Below are positions 32,628 through 41,030 of a stretch of 64,000 nucleotides of DNA, one piece after another. The stretch is from Actinoplanes sp. KI2 (lineage in GTDB: Bacteria; Actinomycetota; Actinomycetes; Mycobacteriales; Micromonosporaceae). The position numbers were made by a program, and so were the translations under genes. Numbering within the stretch: the stretch's first letter is position 1; each line of letters starts with the position of its first letter. Under the pieces are notes generated by a model. It worked only from the letters and a program-made list of their open reading frames with translations. It was not told where the DNA came from and did no database searches. The stretch covers positions 93,963 to 157,962 of the forward strand of contig NZ_JAOSZE010000027.1 in assembly GCF_025630775.1 (NCBI RefSeq), given 5' to 3'.

Positions 32628-33656
32628 ATGAAACGCAGAACCGTCCTGGCCACCGCGCTGGCCGGCGCCGTCCTCGCGACGACCGCCCTCACCGGCTGCG
32701 GGTCCTCCAGCGGCTCGGCCGGCGGCAAGGAGGTCACCGAGCTGCGATACCAGGGCTCGGTGGGCGCCGTGACGCTGCCCGAGCTCGCCGCGGACCTCGG
32801 CTACCTGGGCAACGTCAAGCTCAAGTGGATCGGCAACACGATCAGTGGCCCGCAGGACATCCAGGCGGCCACCACCGGCGACACCGACTTCGGCGGCGCG
32901 TTCAACGGCGCGATCGTCAAGCTCGCCGCCGCCAAAGCGCCGATCAAGGCGGTGATCGGCTACTACGGCGTGGACAAGGACTCGTACACCGGCTACTACG
33001 TGCTCGGCGACAGTCCGATCAAGACGGCCCGTGACCTGATCGGCAAGAAGGTCGGCGTCAACACGCTGGGCGCGCACCACGAGGCGGTCATCAAGACCTA
33101 TCTGACCCGGGCCGGCCTCACCCCGGACGAGATCAAGCAGGTCGAGCTGGTCGTGGTGCCGCCGGTCAACACCGAGCAGTCGGTGCGGCAGAAGCAGATC
33201 GACGCCGGCGCGCTCGGCGGCACGCTGCGCGACAAGGCGCTCGCCCACGGCGGCATCCGGCCGCTCTTCACCGACTACCAGCTTCTGGGCAACTTCACCG
33301 CGGGCAGTTACGTCTTCCGCAACGACTTCATCAAGAAGAACCCGGACACGGTGAAGACCTTCGTGGCCGGCGTCGCGAAGGCCGTCGAGTGGGCCCGCAC
33401 CACCCCGCGCGACCAGGTCATCGCCCGGTTCCAGCAGATCCTCACCAAGCGGGCCCGCAACGAGGACAACACCCAGCTGCAGTTCTGGAAGAGCTACGGC
33501 GTCAACGGCAAGGGCGGCGTCATCGAGGAGAAGGAGTTCAGCACCTGGATCGACTGGCTGAAGGGCGCCGGCGAGCTTAACGGCAAGGACGTCAAGGCCA
33601 CCGACATCTACACCAACGAGTTCAACCCGTACGCGACCGGCGGTGGCGCCGCATGA
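32628..33656 (+). CDS. ssuA: SsuA/NrtA-type ABC substrate-binding lipoprotein
   Basis: A 342-residue lipoprotein. The signal is MKRRTVLATALAGAVLATTA with the lipobox Leu-Thr-Gly-Cys. The mature protein follows the NMT1/SsuA pattern: LRYQGSVGAVTLPELAADLG, a DIQAATTGDTDFGGAFNGAI strand, YYVLGDSPIKTARDLIGKKV, and VNTLGAHHEAVIKTYLTRAG. These bind aliphatic sulfonates, taurine or related anions outside the membrane. AGGAGATCTCC before the ATG is a fair ribosome binding site. It is the first structural gene after leader and attenuator, overlapping the ATPase gene by ATGA. The exact ligand is unknown, so the symbol is by family resemblance. Confidence 0.87.
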   Translation: MKRRTVLATALAGAVLATTALTGCGSSSGSAGGKEVTELRYQGSVGAVTLPELAADLGYLGNVKLKWIGNTISGPQDIQAATTGDTDFGGAFNGAIVKLAAAKAPIKAVIGYYGVDKDSYTGYYVLGDSPIKTARDLIGKKVGVNTLGAHHEAVIKTYLTRAGLTPDEIKQVELVVVPPVNTEQSVRQKQIDAGALGGTLRDKALAHGGIRPLFTDYQLLGNFTAGSYVFRNDFIKKNPDTVKTFVAGVAKAVEWARTTPRDQVIARFQQILTKRARNEDNTQLQFWKSYGVNGKGGVIEEKEFSTWIDWLKGAGELNGKDVKATDIYTNEFNPYATGGGAA

Positions 33657-34462
33657 TCCGCTTCGAGAACGTCGGCAAGGTCTTCCACGCCCGCGGCACC
33701 AGCGTGACCGCCCTCGACGGCATCGACCTCGACGTACGCGACGGCGAGTTCCTGGTCATCGTCGGCCCGAGCGGCTGCGGCAAGTCCACCCTGCTCGATC
33801 TGCTCGGCGGCCTGGCCACGCCGACCAGCGGGCGGATCACCATCGACGACCGGGAGGTCACCGGACCTGGTCTGGACCGTGGCGTGGTCTTCCAGCAGTA
33901 CGCGCTGCTGCCCTGGCGCACCGCCCAGGGCAACGTCGAGTTCGGACTCGAGGCCAAGCATGTGCCCCGCCGCGAGCGGCCAGCCCGCGCCCGCGAGTAC
34001 CTCGACCTGGTGGGCCTGTCCGGCTTCCACGACCGGTACCCGCACGAGCTGTCCGGCGGCATGAAGCAGCGGGTGGCGATCGCCCGCAGCCTCGCCTTCG
34101 ACCCGCAGGTGCTGCTGATGGACGAGCCGTTCGCGGCGCTCGACGCGCAGACCCGCGACGGCCTGCAGGACGAGCTGCTGCGCATCTGGGAGCAGACCGG
34201 AAAGACCGTCGTCTTCATCACCCATGGCATCGAGGAGGCCGTCTACCTCGGCCAGCGGGTCGCCGTCATGACCTCCCGGCCGGGCCGGATCAAACAGGTC
34301 GTGGACATCCCGATCACCTCCCGGTCGGCCACCGCGGACCTGCGCAGCGACCCGGAGTTCGCCCGCTACCGGCACGAGATCTGGAGCCTGCTGCGCGACG
34401 AGGTCGACAAGGCCCGCAGCGCGGAGCTGGGCCGGACACGGAAGGAGACCGCCGGTGTCTAG
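33653..34462 (+). CDS. ssuB: SsuB-type ABC transporter ATP-binding protein
   Basis: A 269-residue ABC ATPase with Walker A GPSGCGKST, Q-loop FQQYALLPWRTAQGNVEFGL, signature LSGGMKQRVAIARSLAFDPQ, Walker B VLLMDEPFAALD and the H-loop VVFITHGIEEAVYLGQRVAV. The FQQ-x-ALLPWRT segment is characteristic of the nitrate/taurine/sulfonate importer ATPases. ATGA overlap with the binding protein gene and an eight-base overlap with the permease gene show one operon. Confidence 0.93.
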   Translation: MIRFENVGKVFHARGTSVTALDGIDLDVRDGEFLVIVGPSGCGKSTLLDLLGGLATPTSGRITIDDREVTGPGLDRGVVFQQYALLPWRTAQGNVEFGLEAKHVPRRERPARAREYLDLVGLSGFHDRYPHELSGGMKQRVAIARSLAFDPQVLLMDEPFAALDAQTRDGLQDELLRIWEQTGKTVVFITHGIEEAVYLGQRVAVMTSRPGRIKQVVDIPITSRSATADLRSDPEFARYRHEIWSLLRDEVDKARSAELGRTRKETAGV

Positions 34463-35327
34463 CGTCACCGAAACTCGGGTCACGATCCGGCCGTCCCAGG
34501 CCGGCGTGCCGCGGCCCGGTTCCGAGGCCGTCACCCCACCCACGTCGTACGGCTGGCGCAGGCGCGTCCTGCGCGGAGCCGGCACCGTCACCACCCGGTC
34601 GGCGGCCGTGGTCGCCCTGGCCGTCATCTGGGAGGTCTTCCCCCGCGTCGGCCTGGTCAACTCGATCTTCCTGCCACCGCTGTCCGAGGTGCTGGCCGAC
34701 TGGTGGGAGCTGCTGCGATCGGGCCAGCTGTGGGAGCACACCGAGGCCAGCCTGATCCGGTCGCTGTCCGGTTTCGCCCTCGCGATCGCCATCACCATCC
34801 CGCTCGGCCTGGTGATCGGCTGGTACAAGCCGGTCGCGAACCTGCTCAACCCGCTGCTCGAGATCTTCCGCAACACCGCCGCGCTGGCGCTGCTGCCGGT
34901 CTTCGTGCTGATCCTCGGGCTCGGCGAAACCTCCAAGATCGCCATCATCACGTACGCGTGTGCCTGGCCCATCCTGCTCAACACCATCAGCGGCGTCCGT
35001 ACCGTCGATCCACTGCTGATCAAGTCGGCGCGCTCGCTCGGACTCGGTCCGCTGCGGCTGTTCCAGAAGGTCGTGCTGCCCGCCGCCGTACCGACGATCT
35101 TCACGGGCATCCGGCTGGCCGGGGCGTACTCAATCCTGATTTTGATCGCCGCGGAGATGGTGGGCGCGAAGTCCGGTCTCGGCTACCTCATCAACTACGC
35201 CCAGTACAACTTCGCGGTGCCCGACATGTACGCCGGGATCATCACCATCTCGGCCATCGGCCTCCTCGTGAACCAGCTACTCATCGCGCTCGAACGCCGC
35301 TTCTCCACCTGGAGGACCACCTCATGA
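34455..35327 (+). CDS. ssuC: SsuC-type ABC transporter permease
   Basis: A 290-residue permease. After a 45-residue polar N-terminus come about six transmembrane helices. The cytoplasmic EAA loop reads KSARSLGLGPLRLFQKVVLP, the contact with the ATPase. AITIPLGLVIGWYKPVANLL and GAYSILILIAAEMVGAKSGL are typical of the SsuC/TauC branch. GTG start inside the ATPase gene; the stop overlaps the monooxygenase gene by ATGA. Confidence 0.92.
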   Translation: MSSVTETRVTIRPSQAGVPRPGSEAVTPPTSYGWRRRVLRGAGTVTTRSAAVVALAVIWEVFPRVGLVNSIFLPPLSEVLADWWELLRSGQLWEHTEASLIRSLSGFALAIAITIPLGLVIGWYKPVANLLNPLLEIFRNTAALALLPVFVLILGLGETSKIAIITYACAWPILLNTISGVRTVDPLLIKSARSLGLGPLRLFQKVVLPAAVPTIFTGIRLAGAYSILILIAAEMVGAKSGLGYLINYAQYNFAVPDMYAGIITISAIGLLVNQLLIALERRFSTWRTTS

Positions 35328-36676
35328 CCCGCCGCCCCGGACACCTGCACCTGAACGCCTTTCTGATGGACGTCGGGCACCACGAGGCCTCCTGGCGGCT
35401 GCCGGAGAGCAACCCGTACGCCCACGTGGACGTCGCCCACTACACGAACCTCGCGCGGACGGCCGAGCGCGGCAAGCTCGACTCGCTCTTCCTCGCCGAC
35501 GGCCCCGTTCTCTGGAGCGACGTGGCCCGCCGTCCCGCCGGCGCGCTCGAACCGACCGTGCTGCTCACCGCGCTGGCCGTGGCCACCACCCACATCGGCC
35601 TGATCGCCACGGCGTCCACCACCTACAACGAGCCGTACAACCTGGCCCGCCGCTTCGCCTCCCTCGACCAGGTCAGCGGCGGCCGGGCCGGCTGGAACAT
35701 CGTCACCACCGCCGGGCTCGACGCGGCCCGCAACTTCAACCTCGACCACCTGCCCGCGCACAAGGAACGCTACGAGCGGGCCGCCGAGTTCGTCGACGTG
35801 TCGCTGAAGCTCTGGGACTCGTGGGACGACGACACGATCCTCGCCGACAAGGAGTCCGGCGTCTGGGGCGACAACGCCAAGATCTACCCGCCGGCCCACG
35901 CCGGCCGGTTCTACCGCGTGGCCGGGGCGCTCAACGTCCCGCGCTCGCCGCAGGGCCATCCGGTGCTGGTCCAGGCCGGATCCTCGGAGAACGGCCGCAC
36001 CTTCGCGGCGAAGTACGCCGAGGCGGTGTTCACCGCACATCAGACACTGGGCGACGCGCAGGCGTTCTACGACGACCTGAAACGGCGGGCCCTGGAGTTC
36101 GGCCGCGACCCCGGCCACGTCAAGATCCTCCCGGGCATCGTGCCGGTCATCGGGTCCACCGAGACCGAGGCACGCGAACGGGAGGCCGAGCTCAACCGCC
36201 TGATCCGCCCCGAGTACGCGCTGCCGCAGCTCGCCGAGCTCCTCGGCGTCGACCCGGCCGACCTGCGGCTCGACGACGAACTGCCGGCCGGGCTGCCCGA
36301 GGAGGAGCAGATCGAGGGCGCCAAGAGCCGCCGCACGCTCGTGGTCAACCTGGCCCGCCGGGAACGGCTCACCGTGCGCGAGGTGATCGCCCGCCTCGGC
36401 GGCGGCCGCGGCCACCTGACCTTCGCCGGCACACCGGTCCAGGTCGCCGACGCCATCCAGCGGTGGTACGACGAGGGTGCCGCGGACGGGTTCAACGTCA
36501 TGCCCCCGGTGCTGCCCGCCGGGCTGGACGCCTTCGTCGACCAGGTCGTGCCGATCCTGCAGGAACGTGGGTTGTTCCGTACCGAGTACTCGGGTCACAC
36601 GCTGCGGGAGCACCTAGGACTGCCCCGGCCGGAGAACCGGAACACGGCCGGCCGGCGAGCGGGGGTTCTCTCGTAA
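35324..36676 (+). CDS. FMN-dependent monooxygenase of the NtaA/SnaA/DszA (LLM) family
   Basis: A 450-residue luciferase-like enzyme. LHLNAFLMDVGHHEASWRLP, LDSLFLADGPVLWSD, ASTTYNEPYNLARRFASLDQ, SGGRAGWNIVTTAGLDAARN, GHPVLVQAGSSENGRTFAAK and GFNVMPPVLPAG are the order and wording of the NtaA/SnaA/DszA/SsuD relatives. Such enzymes use FMNH2 and O2 to cleave C-S or C-N bonds. As fourth gene of an SsuABC operon it probably desulfonates the imported substrate. FMNH2 could come from the flavin reductase at 51499. A 9-bp terminator hairpin follows. Confidence 0.91.
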   Translation: MTRRPGHLHLNAFLMDVGHHEASWRLPESNPYAHVDVAHYTNLARTAERGKLDSLFLADGPVLWSDVARRPAGALEPTVLLTALAVATTHIGLIATASTTYNEPYNLARRFASLDQVSGGRAGWNIVTTAGLDAARNFNLDHLPAHKERYERAAEFVDVSLKLWDSWDDDTILADKESGVWGDNAKIYPPAHAGRFYRVAGALNVPRSPQGHPVLVQAGSSENGRTFAAKYAEAVFTAHQTLGDAQAFYDDLKRRALEFGRDPGHVKILPGIVPVIGSTETEAREREAELNRLIRPEYALPQLAELLGVDPADLRLDDELPAGLPEEEQIEGAKSRRTLVVNLARRERLTVREVIARLGGGRGHLTFAGTPVQVADAIQRWYDEGAADGFNVMPPVLPAGLDAFVDQVVPILQERGLFRTEYSGHTLREHLGLPRPENRNTAGRRAGVLS

Positions 36677-36695
36677 CGCCTCGGTTCGGACTGGT

Positions 36696-36718
36696 GGTGT
36701 GCCCGATGTGGGCACACC
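36696..36718. terminator. Bidirectional terminator hairpin
   Basis: GGTGTGCCC and GGGCACACC form a perfect 9-bp stem around the 5-base loop GATGT, exactly between the convergent monooxygenase (ends 36676) and ferredoxin (ends 36729) genes. There is no clear U-tract on either strand, as is common in high-GC actinobacteria. Confidence 0.72.
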
Positions 36719-36728
36719 ACCTGCTGTA

Positions 36729-37064
36729 TCACGGGGGTGTGATGTCAGGGCCCACGGCGAGGCGGGATCCGGGGGTGCGGCCGTGGCCCCAGCCGATGCC
36801 GGCGCGGTAGCTGCCGAGCAGTCCGGTGGCGACGAGATGGTCCTCGTCGCGCAGCGGGTCGCCGGCCGGCAGCGGGGCGGCCGTGGGCGCCACGAACAGG
36901 GCGTCGGTGGGGCAGTAGGCCTCGCACATGAAGCAGGTCTGACAGTCGGACTGCCGGGCGATCACCGGGATGCCGTCGGCGCCGCGGTCGAAGACGTTGG
37001 TGGGACAGGCCTCGATGCACCGGTCACAGGTGATGCACCGGCCGGGGCTGACCAGTTCGATCAC
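36729..37064 (-). CDS. Two-[4Fe-4S] ferredoxin subunit, AprB-like
   Basis: A 111-residue protein. Two cluster motifs are visible: CITCDRCIEACPTNVFD and CQTCFMCEAYCPTDALF, each C-x2-C-x2-C-x3-C-P. The remaining 50 residues form a tail (LLGSYRAGIGWGHGRTPGSR) that might wrap around a partner, as the AprB tail does. The GTG start overlaps the stop of the upstream flavoprotein by GTGA, so the two are made in fixed ratio. The pair resembles adenylylsulfate reductase BA or the fumarate reductase-like flavoprotein/ferredoxin pairs. Role in sulfur-compound redox is inferred from context. Confidence 0.84.
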   Translation of the reverse strand: MIELVSPGRCITCDRCIEACPTNVFDRGADGIPVIARQSDCQTCFMCEAYCPTDALFVAPTAAPLPAGDPLRDEDHLVATGLLGSYRAGIGWGHGRTPGSRLAVGPDITPP

Positions 37065-38656
37065 GAGGCCACCGCCAGGTCGAGCGGGGTGTGCGGGCGC
37101 ACCGGGTCGGCCGCGGTCCACAGCTCGTCGAGCCCACCGACCATGAGCCGGTGCCGCGAGGCCGGGTCGGCCGAGGGGTGGTCCAGGCGCTTGTGCATGC
37201 CGCGGGACTCGGTGCGAGCCAGGGCCGCCGTGTACATCCAGCGGGCGTGCGCGACCATGGCGGCCGCCTGCCGCGCGCCGACCGGGTCCGGGCCGCGGGT
37301 GTGCGCGCCGGTGTAGGTCCAGAGCTCGTCCAGGTTGGCGAGCGCGCCGGCGAGCACGTCACCGCGGCGCAGGTAGTTCTTCTCGTACGGATGTGTCTCG
37401 GCCTGCACCGCTCGCACGATGTCGTCGTGCGTCCCCAGTTCCGCGCCGGTCGGGCGCAGTCCCGCCCGGCCCGCGGCGACCAGCCTGCGCCGCCTCGCGG
37501 CCGGCCCGAGCGCCGTCGCGTGCCGGGCCGCCGCCGTGCCCGCCCAGGTCCCGGAGGACATGGCCCAGGCGGAGTTGTGCGAGCCGCCGCCGGTGAAGCC
37601 GCCGCAGATCAGCTCCCGGGTGGCGGCGTCGCCGGCCACGTAGAGGCCCGGCACGCCGGTCGAGCAGTCGTCGTCCACCACCCGGATGCCGCCGGTGCCG
37701 CGGACGGTGCCCTCCAGCAGCAGGGTGATCGGGAACCGATCGGTGAACGGGTCGATGCGCATCCGGTCGAAGGGGAGGAAGAAGTTGGGCTGGCCGCGCC
37801 GCATGGCCGCCTGCACGGCCTGGTCGGCACGGTCGAGGCGGGCGAAGACCCGCCCGGTCAGCAGCTCGCGGGCGATGACCGACCGGCCGCCCTGGCTGCC
37901 GGCCCCCGCCAGCACACTGCCGTCCTCGCGGTAGAAGGTGGCGTAGTTGTAATAGGCCGTCTTGGTCACGGTGGAGAATTCCGGGGCGATGGCGTACGCG
38001 TTGGAGAACTCCATGCCGGAGAAGGTCGCGCCCACCTCGGCGGCGAACAGGGCGCCGTCGCCGGTGTTGACGTCGCAGCCCAGCGCCCGGGAGAGGAACG
38101 CGCAGCCGCCGGTGGCAAGGACCACGGCGCCGGCCCGCACCCGGTAGGGCCGGCCGAGCTGCCGCCGATGGCCGGCGGCTCCGGCGACCGCGCCGATCGG
38201 GTCGGTGAGCAGTTCGAGGACGGGGCTGTGGTCGAGGATGCGGACCCCGCTGCGCTTGAGCCAGGCGCGCATCCGGCGCATGTACTCCGGACCCTGCACG
38301 CCGCGGCGCAGTTCGGAGCCGTCGTCCAGAACCGGGAACGGGTAACGGCCGGCGGTGGCCAGCTCATTGATGTTCGCGTACGTCTGGTCGAGGACCCGGG
38401 CCATCCAGCGCCGGTCGGACAGGTGGCCGTTGAGGCTCTCCCGGCTGGCCATGGCCGCCTCGCGGGCCCCGGCCTCGGGCTCGACATACCAGACGCCGGT
38501 GCCGGCGGAGGCGGTGGCGCCGCTCGTGCCGGTGTATCCCTTGTCGACGAGGACGACGTCGGCGCCGGCCTGCGCGGCCTTGAGCGCGGCCCACGCGCCG
38601 GCCGGGCCGCCGCCGGCGACCAGGACGTCGGCGGTGAGGTCCAAGATGTCGATCAC
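37061..38656 (-). CDS. FAD-binding flavoprotein of the fumarate reductase/AprA family
   Basis: A 531-residue flavoprotein. ADVLVAGGGPAGAWAALKAA is the FAD-binding motif, followed by VVLVDKGYTGTSGATASAGT, the family's second contact. VLATGGCAFLSRALGCDVNT with TGDGALFAAEVGA and GLYVAGDAATRELICGGFTG are also diagnostic. The C-terminal helical domain contains ETHPYEKNYLRRGDVLAGAL. The best-known relatives are succinate/fumarate oxidoreductase and AprA. Its partner is a two-cluster ferredoxin, as in AprBA. True dissimilatory APS reductase is unlikely in an aerobic organosulfur island, so a different sulfur or carboxylate substrate is likely. GTG start with AGGAGGAACC. Operon runs sulfatase, nitroreductase, this gene, ferredoxin. 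Confidence 0.86.
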   Translation of the reverse strand: MIDILDLTADVLVAGGGPAGAWAALKAAQAGADVVLVDKGYTGTSGATASAGTGVWYVEPEAGAREAAMASRESLNGHLSDRRWMARVLDQTYANINELATAGRYPFPVLDDGSELRRGVQGPEYMRRMRAWLKRSGVRILDHSPVLELLTDPIGAVAGAAGHRRQLGRPYRVRAGAVVLATGGCAFLSRALGCDVNTGDGALFAAEVGATFSGMEFSNAYAIAPEFSTVTKTAYYNYATFYREDGSVLAGAGSQGGRSVIARELLTGRVFARLDRADQAVQAAMRRGQPNFFLPFDRMRIDPFTDRFPITLLLEGTVRGTGGIRVVDDDCSTGVPGLYVAGDAATRELICGGFTGGGSHNSAWAMSSGTWAGTAAARHATALGPAARRRRLVAAGRAGLRPTGAELGTHDDIVRAVQAETHPYEKNYLRRGDVLAGALANLDELWTYTGAHTRGPDPVGARQAAAMVAHARWMYTAALARTESRGMHKRLDHPSADPASRHRLMVGGLDELWTAADPVRPHTPLDLAVAS

Positions 38657-38669
38657 GGTTCCTCCTGGG

Positions 38670-38747
38670 TTTCGGCGACCGGGGTCACCGTGCGGTTTCG
38701 GCAGCACGGGTCACCGTGCGGTTTTGGCGGCGCTGGTCACTGCGAGG
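38670..38747. repeat. Three tandem 26-bp repeats across the nitroreductase 3' end
   Basis: Units start at 38670, 38696 and 38722. Units 1 and 2 share the ends TTTCGGC and GGGTCACCGTGCGG; unit 3 (TTTTGGCGG to GGTCACTGCGAGG) is diverged and contains the nitroreductase stop codon. The array fills the gap to the flavoprotein gene and probably arose by duplication of the gene's 3' end. No function is evident. Confidence 0.7.
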
Positions 38748-39531
38748 GCAGGCCGAGTCGCTCGAGTGTCGAGCGCAGCTCGTGACGGCCGGCCATCGAC
38801 GCCGGGCCGGCGAGCCGGGCGAGGACCCGGTCGCTCCAGGCGCCGGACAGCCCGAAACGGGTGTTGTAGGTCTTCAGGGTCTGGTCGTACGGGTCGATGT
38901 GTGCGTCGGCGGCGGTGTCGTACTGCTCGCGGTGCAGGACGGCGTCCTGCGGCAGGCGGGGCTTGATGCCGGCGTTCTCGGTCGGGTCGGGCTCGCCGAC
39001 GGCCAGCCCGAAGGCGGCGACGGTGTGCGGCGGCAGGGCCAGCTCGGCGGCGATCTGTTCGGGGTGGTTGCGCACGGCGCCGACGAAGACCGTGCCCAGG
39101 CCGAGCGACGCGGCGGCGACCACCGCGTTCTGGGCGGCCAGGGCGGTGTCGATGAAGCCGGTGATGGTGGTTTCCAGGTAGTCGGCGGCGTCCAGCGGCG
39201 TCCCGGCACGGTCGGCGAGCCGGCGGGCCCGGCCAAGGTCGGCGACCCAGACGAGGAACAGCGGCGCCTGGGCGATGAAGGCCTGGCCACCGGCGAGCGC
39301 GGCCAGTCGCGCCTTGCGAGCCGGATCGCGAACGGCGACCACGCTCCACACCTGCAAGTTGGAGGACGTCGGCGCGGACTGGGCGGCGGCCACGATCGCC
39401 GTGAGCTCGTCGTCGCCGATCTCGCGGGGCAGGAAGCTGCGCACGGAGCGGTGAGCCAGTTGTACGGCGAGGACGTCGTTGAGGATGTCGAGGGTGGCGG
39501 TGTCGTCGCCGTATCGCGCGGTGATGGACAT
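38737..39531 (-). CDS. Nitroreductase-family flavoprotein
   Basis: A 264-residue protein. HRSVRSFLPREIGDDELTAI is the N-terminal FMN-phosphate-binding stretch, APTSSNLQVWSVVAVRDPAR the second contact, and AALAAQNAVVAAASLGLGTV with FVGAVRNHPEQIAAEL the dimer and cofactor helix. It resembles NADPH-dependent nitro/flavin reductases (NfsA-like). In this operon it could supply reduced flavin or reduce a sulfur substrate. The start overlaps the sulfatase stop by one base (TGATG). Confidence 0.87.
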   Translation of the reverse strand: MSITARYGDDTATLDILNDVLAVQLAHRSVRSFLPREIGDDELTAIVAAAQSAPTSSNLQVWSVVAVRDPARKARLAALAGGQAFIAQAPLFLVWVADLGRARRLADRAGTPLDAADYLETTITGFIDTALAAQNAVVAAASLGLGTVFVGAVRNHPEQIAAELALPPHTVAAFGLAVGEPDPTENAGIKPRLPQDAVLHREQYDTAADAHIDPYDQTLKTYNTRFGLSGAWSDRVLARLAGPASMAGRHELRSTLERLGLPSQ

Positions 39532-40955
39532 CAGTCGGCCTCTCCGTTCGTCCGGTCGTCGCGCCGGCGTGGCGGTGGATAGGGGAGCAGCGCCTTGTCG
39601 AAGGTGCGCCAGGCGTCGAGCAGCTCGGCGGTCAGCGCCGGGTCCTCGCCGGAGAGGTCGGCCTTCTCCCGGCCGTCGGAGGAGACGTCGAACAGCCGTA
39701 CCCTCTCGCCCGGCCCGGCGGGCAGCCAGCGCAGCAGTGGCTGCGCGGTCCGGTCGACGAGCAGCTTGTACCGGCCGCGACGGACGGCGCCCTGCCCGCG
39801 AGTGCGCCAGAGCAGATCCCGTTCCGGTGGCGGGTCGCCGTCGAGCAGCCAGGGCAGCAGCGAGACGCCGTCGAGCGGGTAGTCCGGGTGCGGCCGGGCG
39901 CCGGCCGCGTCGAGCAGCGTGGCGGTCCAGTCCATGGTGATGGTGGGTACGTCGGTGACCTGCCCGCCGGCGATGGCGGCGGGCCAGCGAACGAGAAACG
40001 GTACGCGGACGCCGCCCTCCTCGAGGTCGCCCTTCTCGCCGACGAACGGCCAGAGGAAGGCGAACCGTTCGCCGCCGTTGTCGGAGGCGAACACGACGAC
40101 GGTGTTGTCGCGCAGGCCCTTCTCGTCGAGGGCGTCGAGGACCTGGCCGATCCCGGTGTCGAGGGCCTCGACCATCCGCCGGTAGGTGTCGAGCGAACCC
40201 CCCTCGAAGTGGAAGAGGCCGGTGAGCTGGGTCCGCCGGGTGGCGGCGGTGACCTTCGCGCTGACCGCCTCGTCCCCGGGTCCCTCCCACGGCCAGTGCG
40301 GCGCGGTGTAGTTGACCTGGAGGTAGAACGGCTCTCCGGGGTCGCGGGCGCGGATGTACTCGGCGGCGCGGGCGCTGACGATCTCGGTGTAGTAGCCGGT
40401 CTGCTCGACGGGCGTCTCGCCCTCGTACAGGTCGGGTTGGCCCTTGCTGTCGATGTGGCTGAAGTAGTCGAGGGCGCCGTCGAGGTTGCCGAAGAAGACG
40501 TCGAAGCCGGCCTTGACCGGGCTGAACCAGGGCAGCCAGCCGCAATGCCACTTGCCGAACATGGCGGTGTCGTAGCCGGCGTCCTTGAGCAGCGAGGGCA
40601 GGGTGGGATGCGCGTGCGGGATGCCGCTGTGCTCGTCCCGCTGCACCAACGGCTCCTGCAGCCCGGCCGCCAGCCGGCCCGGGAATCGTCCGGTGTAGAG
40701 CGCGATCCGGGTGGGGGAGCAGGTCGGCGACGCCGCGTACCCGTGGCGCAGCCGCACCCCGTCGGCGGCCAGCCGGTCGAGCACCGGCGTGTGGTGGTGC
40801 AGCGAGCCGTAGCAGCCGAGGTCGCCCCAGCCGAGGTCGTCGGCGAAGACGAAAACGATGTTCGGCCGGTCTTTCGGCCGGCCGGCGCCGGTGGCCGCGT
40901 AGGGCCGCTCGGGCGGGAACCAGTCGGCGCGGCGGTCAGGCAGCGGGGCGTTCAT
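39531..40955 (-). CDS. Type I sulfatase (arylsulfatase family)
   Basis: A 474-residue sulfatase without a signal peptide, so it is probably cytoplasmic. RPNIVFVFADDLGWGDLGCY carries the metal-binding Asp pair (39-40). SPTCSPTRIALYTGR contains the C-x-P-x-R signature, with Cys79 to be converted to formylglycine by a sulfatase-modifying enzyme that is not in this window. MFGKWHCGWL, VNYTAPHWPW and VVVFASDNGGERF supply further active-site Lys, His and Asp-Asn. It would release sulfate from imported sulfate esters. First gene of an operon with nitroreductase, flavoprotein and ferredoxin; divergent from leader peptide 2, with operator site 3 between. Confidence 0.92.
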   Translation of the reverse strand: MNAPLPDRRADWFPPERPYAATGAGRPKDRPNIVFVFADDLGWGDLGCYGSLHHHTPVLDRLAADGVRLRHGYAASPTCSPTRIALYTGRFPGRLAAGLQEPLVQRDEHSGIPHAHPTLPSLLKDAGYDTAMFGKWHCGWLPWFSPVKAGFDVFFGNLDGALDYFSHIDSKGQPDLYEGETPVEQTGYYTEIVSARAAEYIRARDPGEPFYLQVNYTAPHWPWEGPGDEAVSAKVTAATRRTQLTGLFHFEGGSLDTYRRMVEALDTGIGQVLDALDEKGLRDNTVVVFASDNGGERFAFLWPFVGEKGDLEEGGVRVPFLVRWPAAIAGGQVTDVPTITMDWTATLLDAAGARPHPDYPLDGVSLLPWLLDGDPPPERDLLWRTRGQGAVRRGRYKLLVDRTAQPLLRWLPAGPGERVRLFDVSSDGREKADLSGEDPALTAELLDAWRTFDKALLPYPPPRRRDDRTNGEAD

Positions 40956-40989
40956 CTCAGTCACGCTACGGCGACGCGGCCTCCAAATC

Positions 40990-41007
40990 CATACTTGACA
41001 TATAGGA
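40990..41007. promoter_or_regulatory. Sulfur-island operator, site 3
   Basis: CATACTTGACATATAGGA agrees with site 1 (CCTACTCGAAAAGTAGGA) at 13 of 18 positions. It sits midway between the divergent sulfatase gene (start 40955) and leader peptide 2 (start 41031). A TTGACA hexamer within it (40995-41000) could be a -35 element, so a bound regulator would touch the promoter directly. Confidence 0.6.
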
Positions 41008-41030
41008 GTTCGGGATATTTGATGTGGGAC

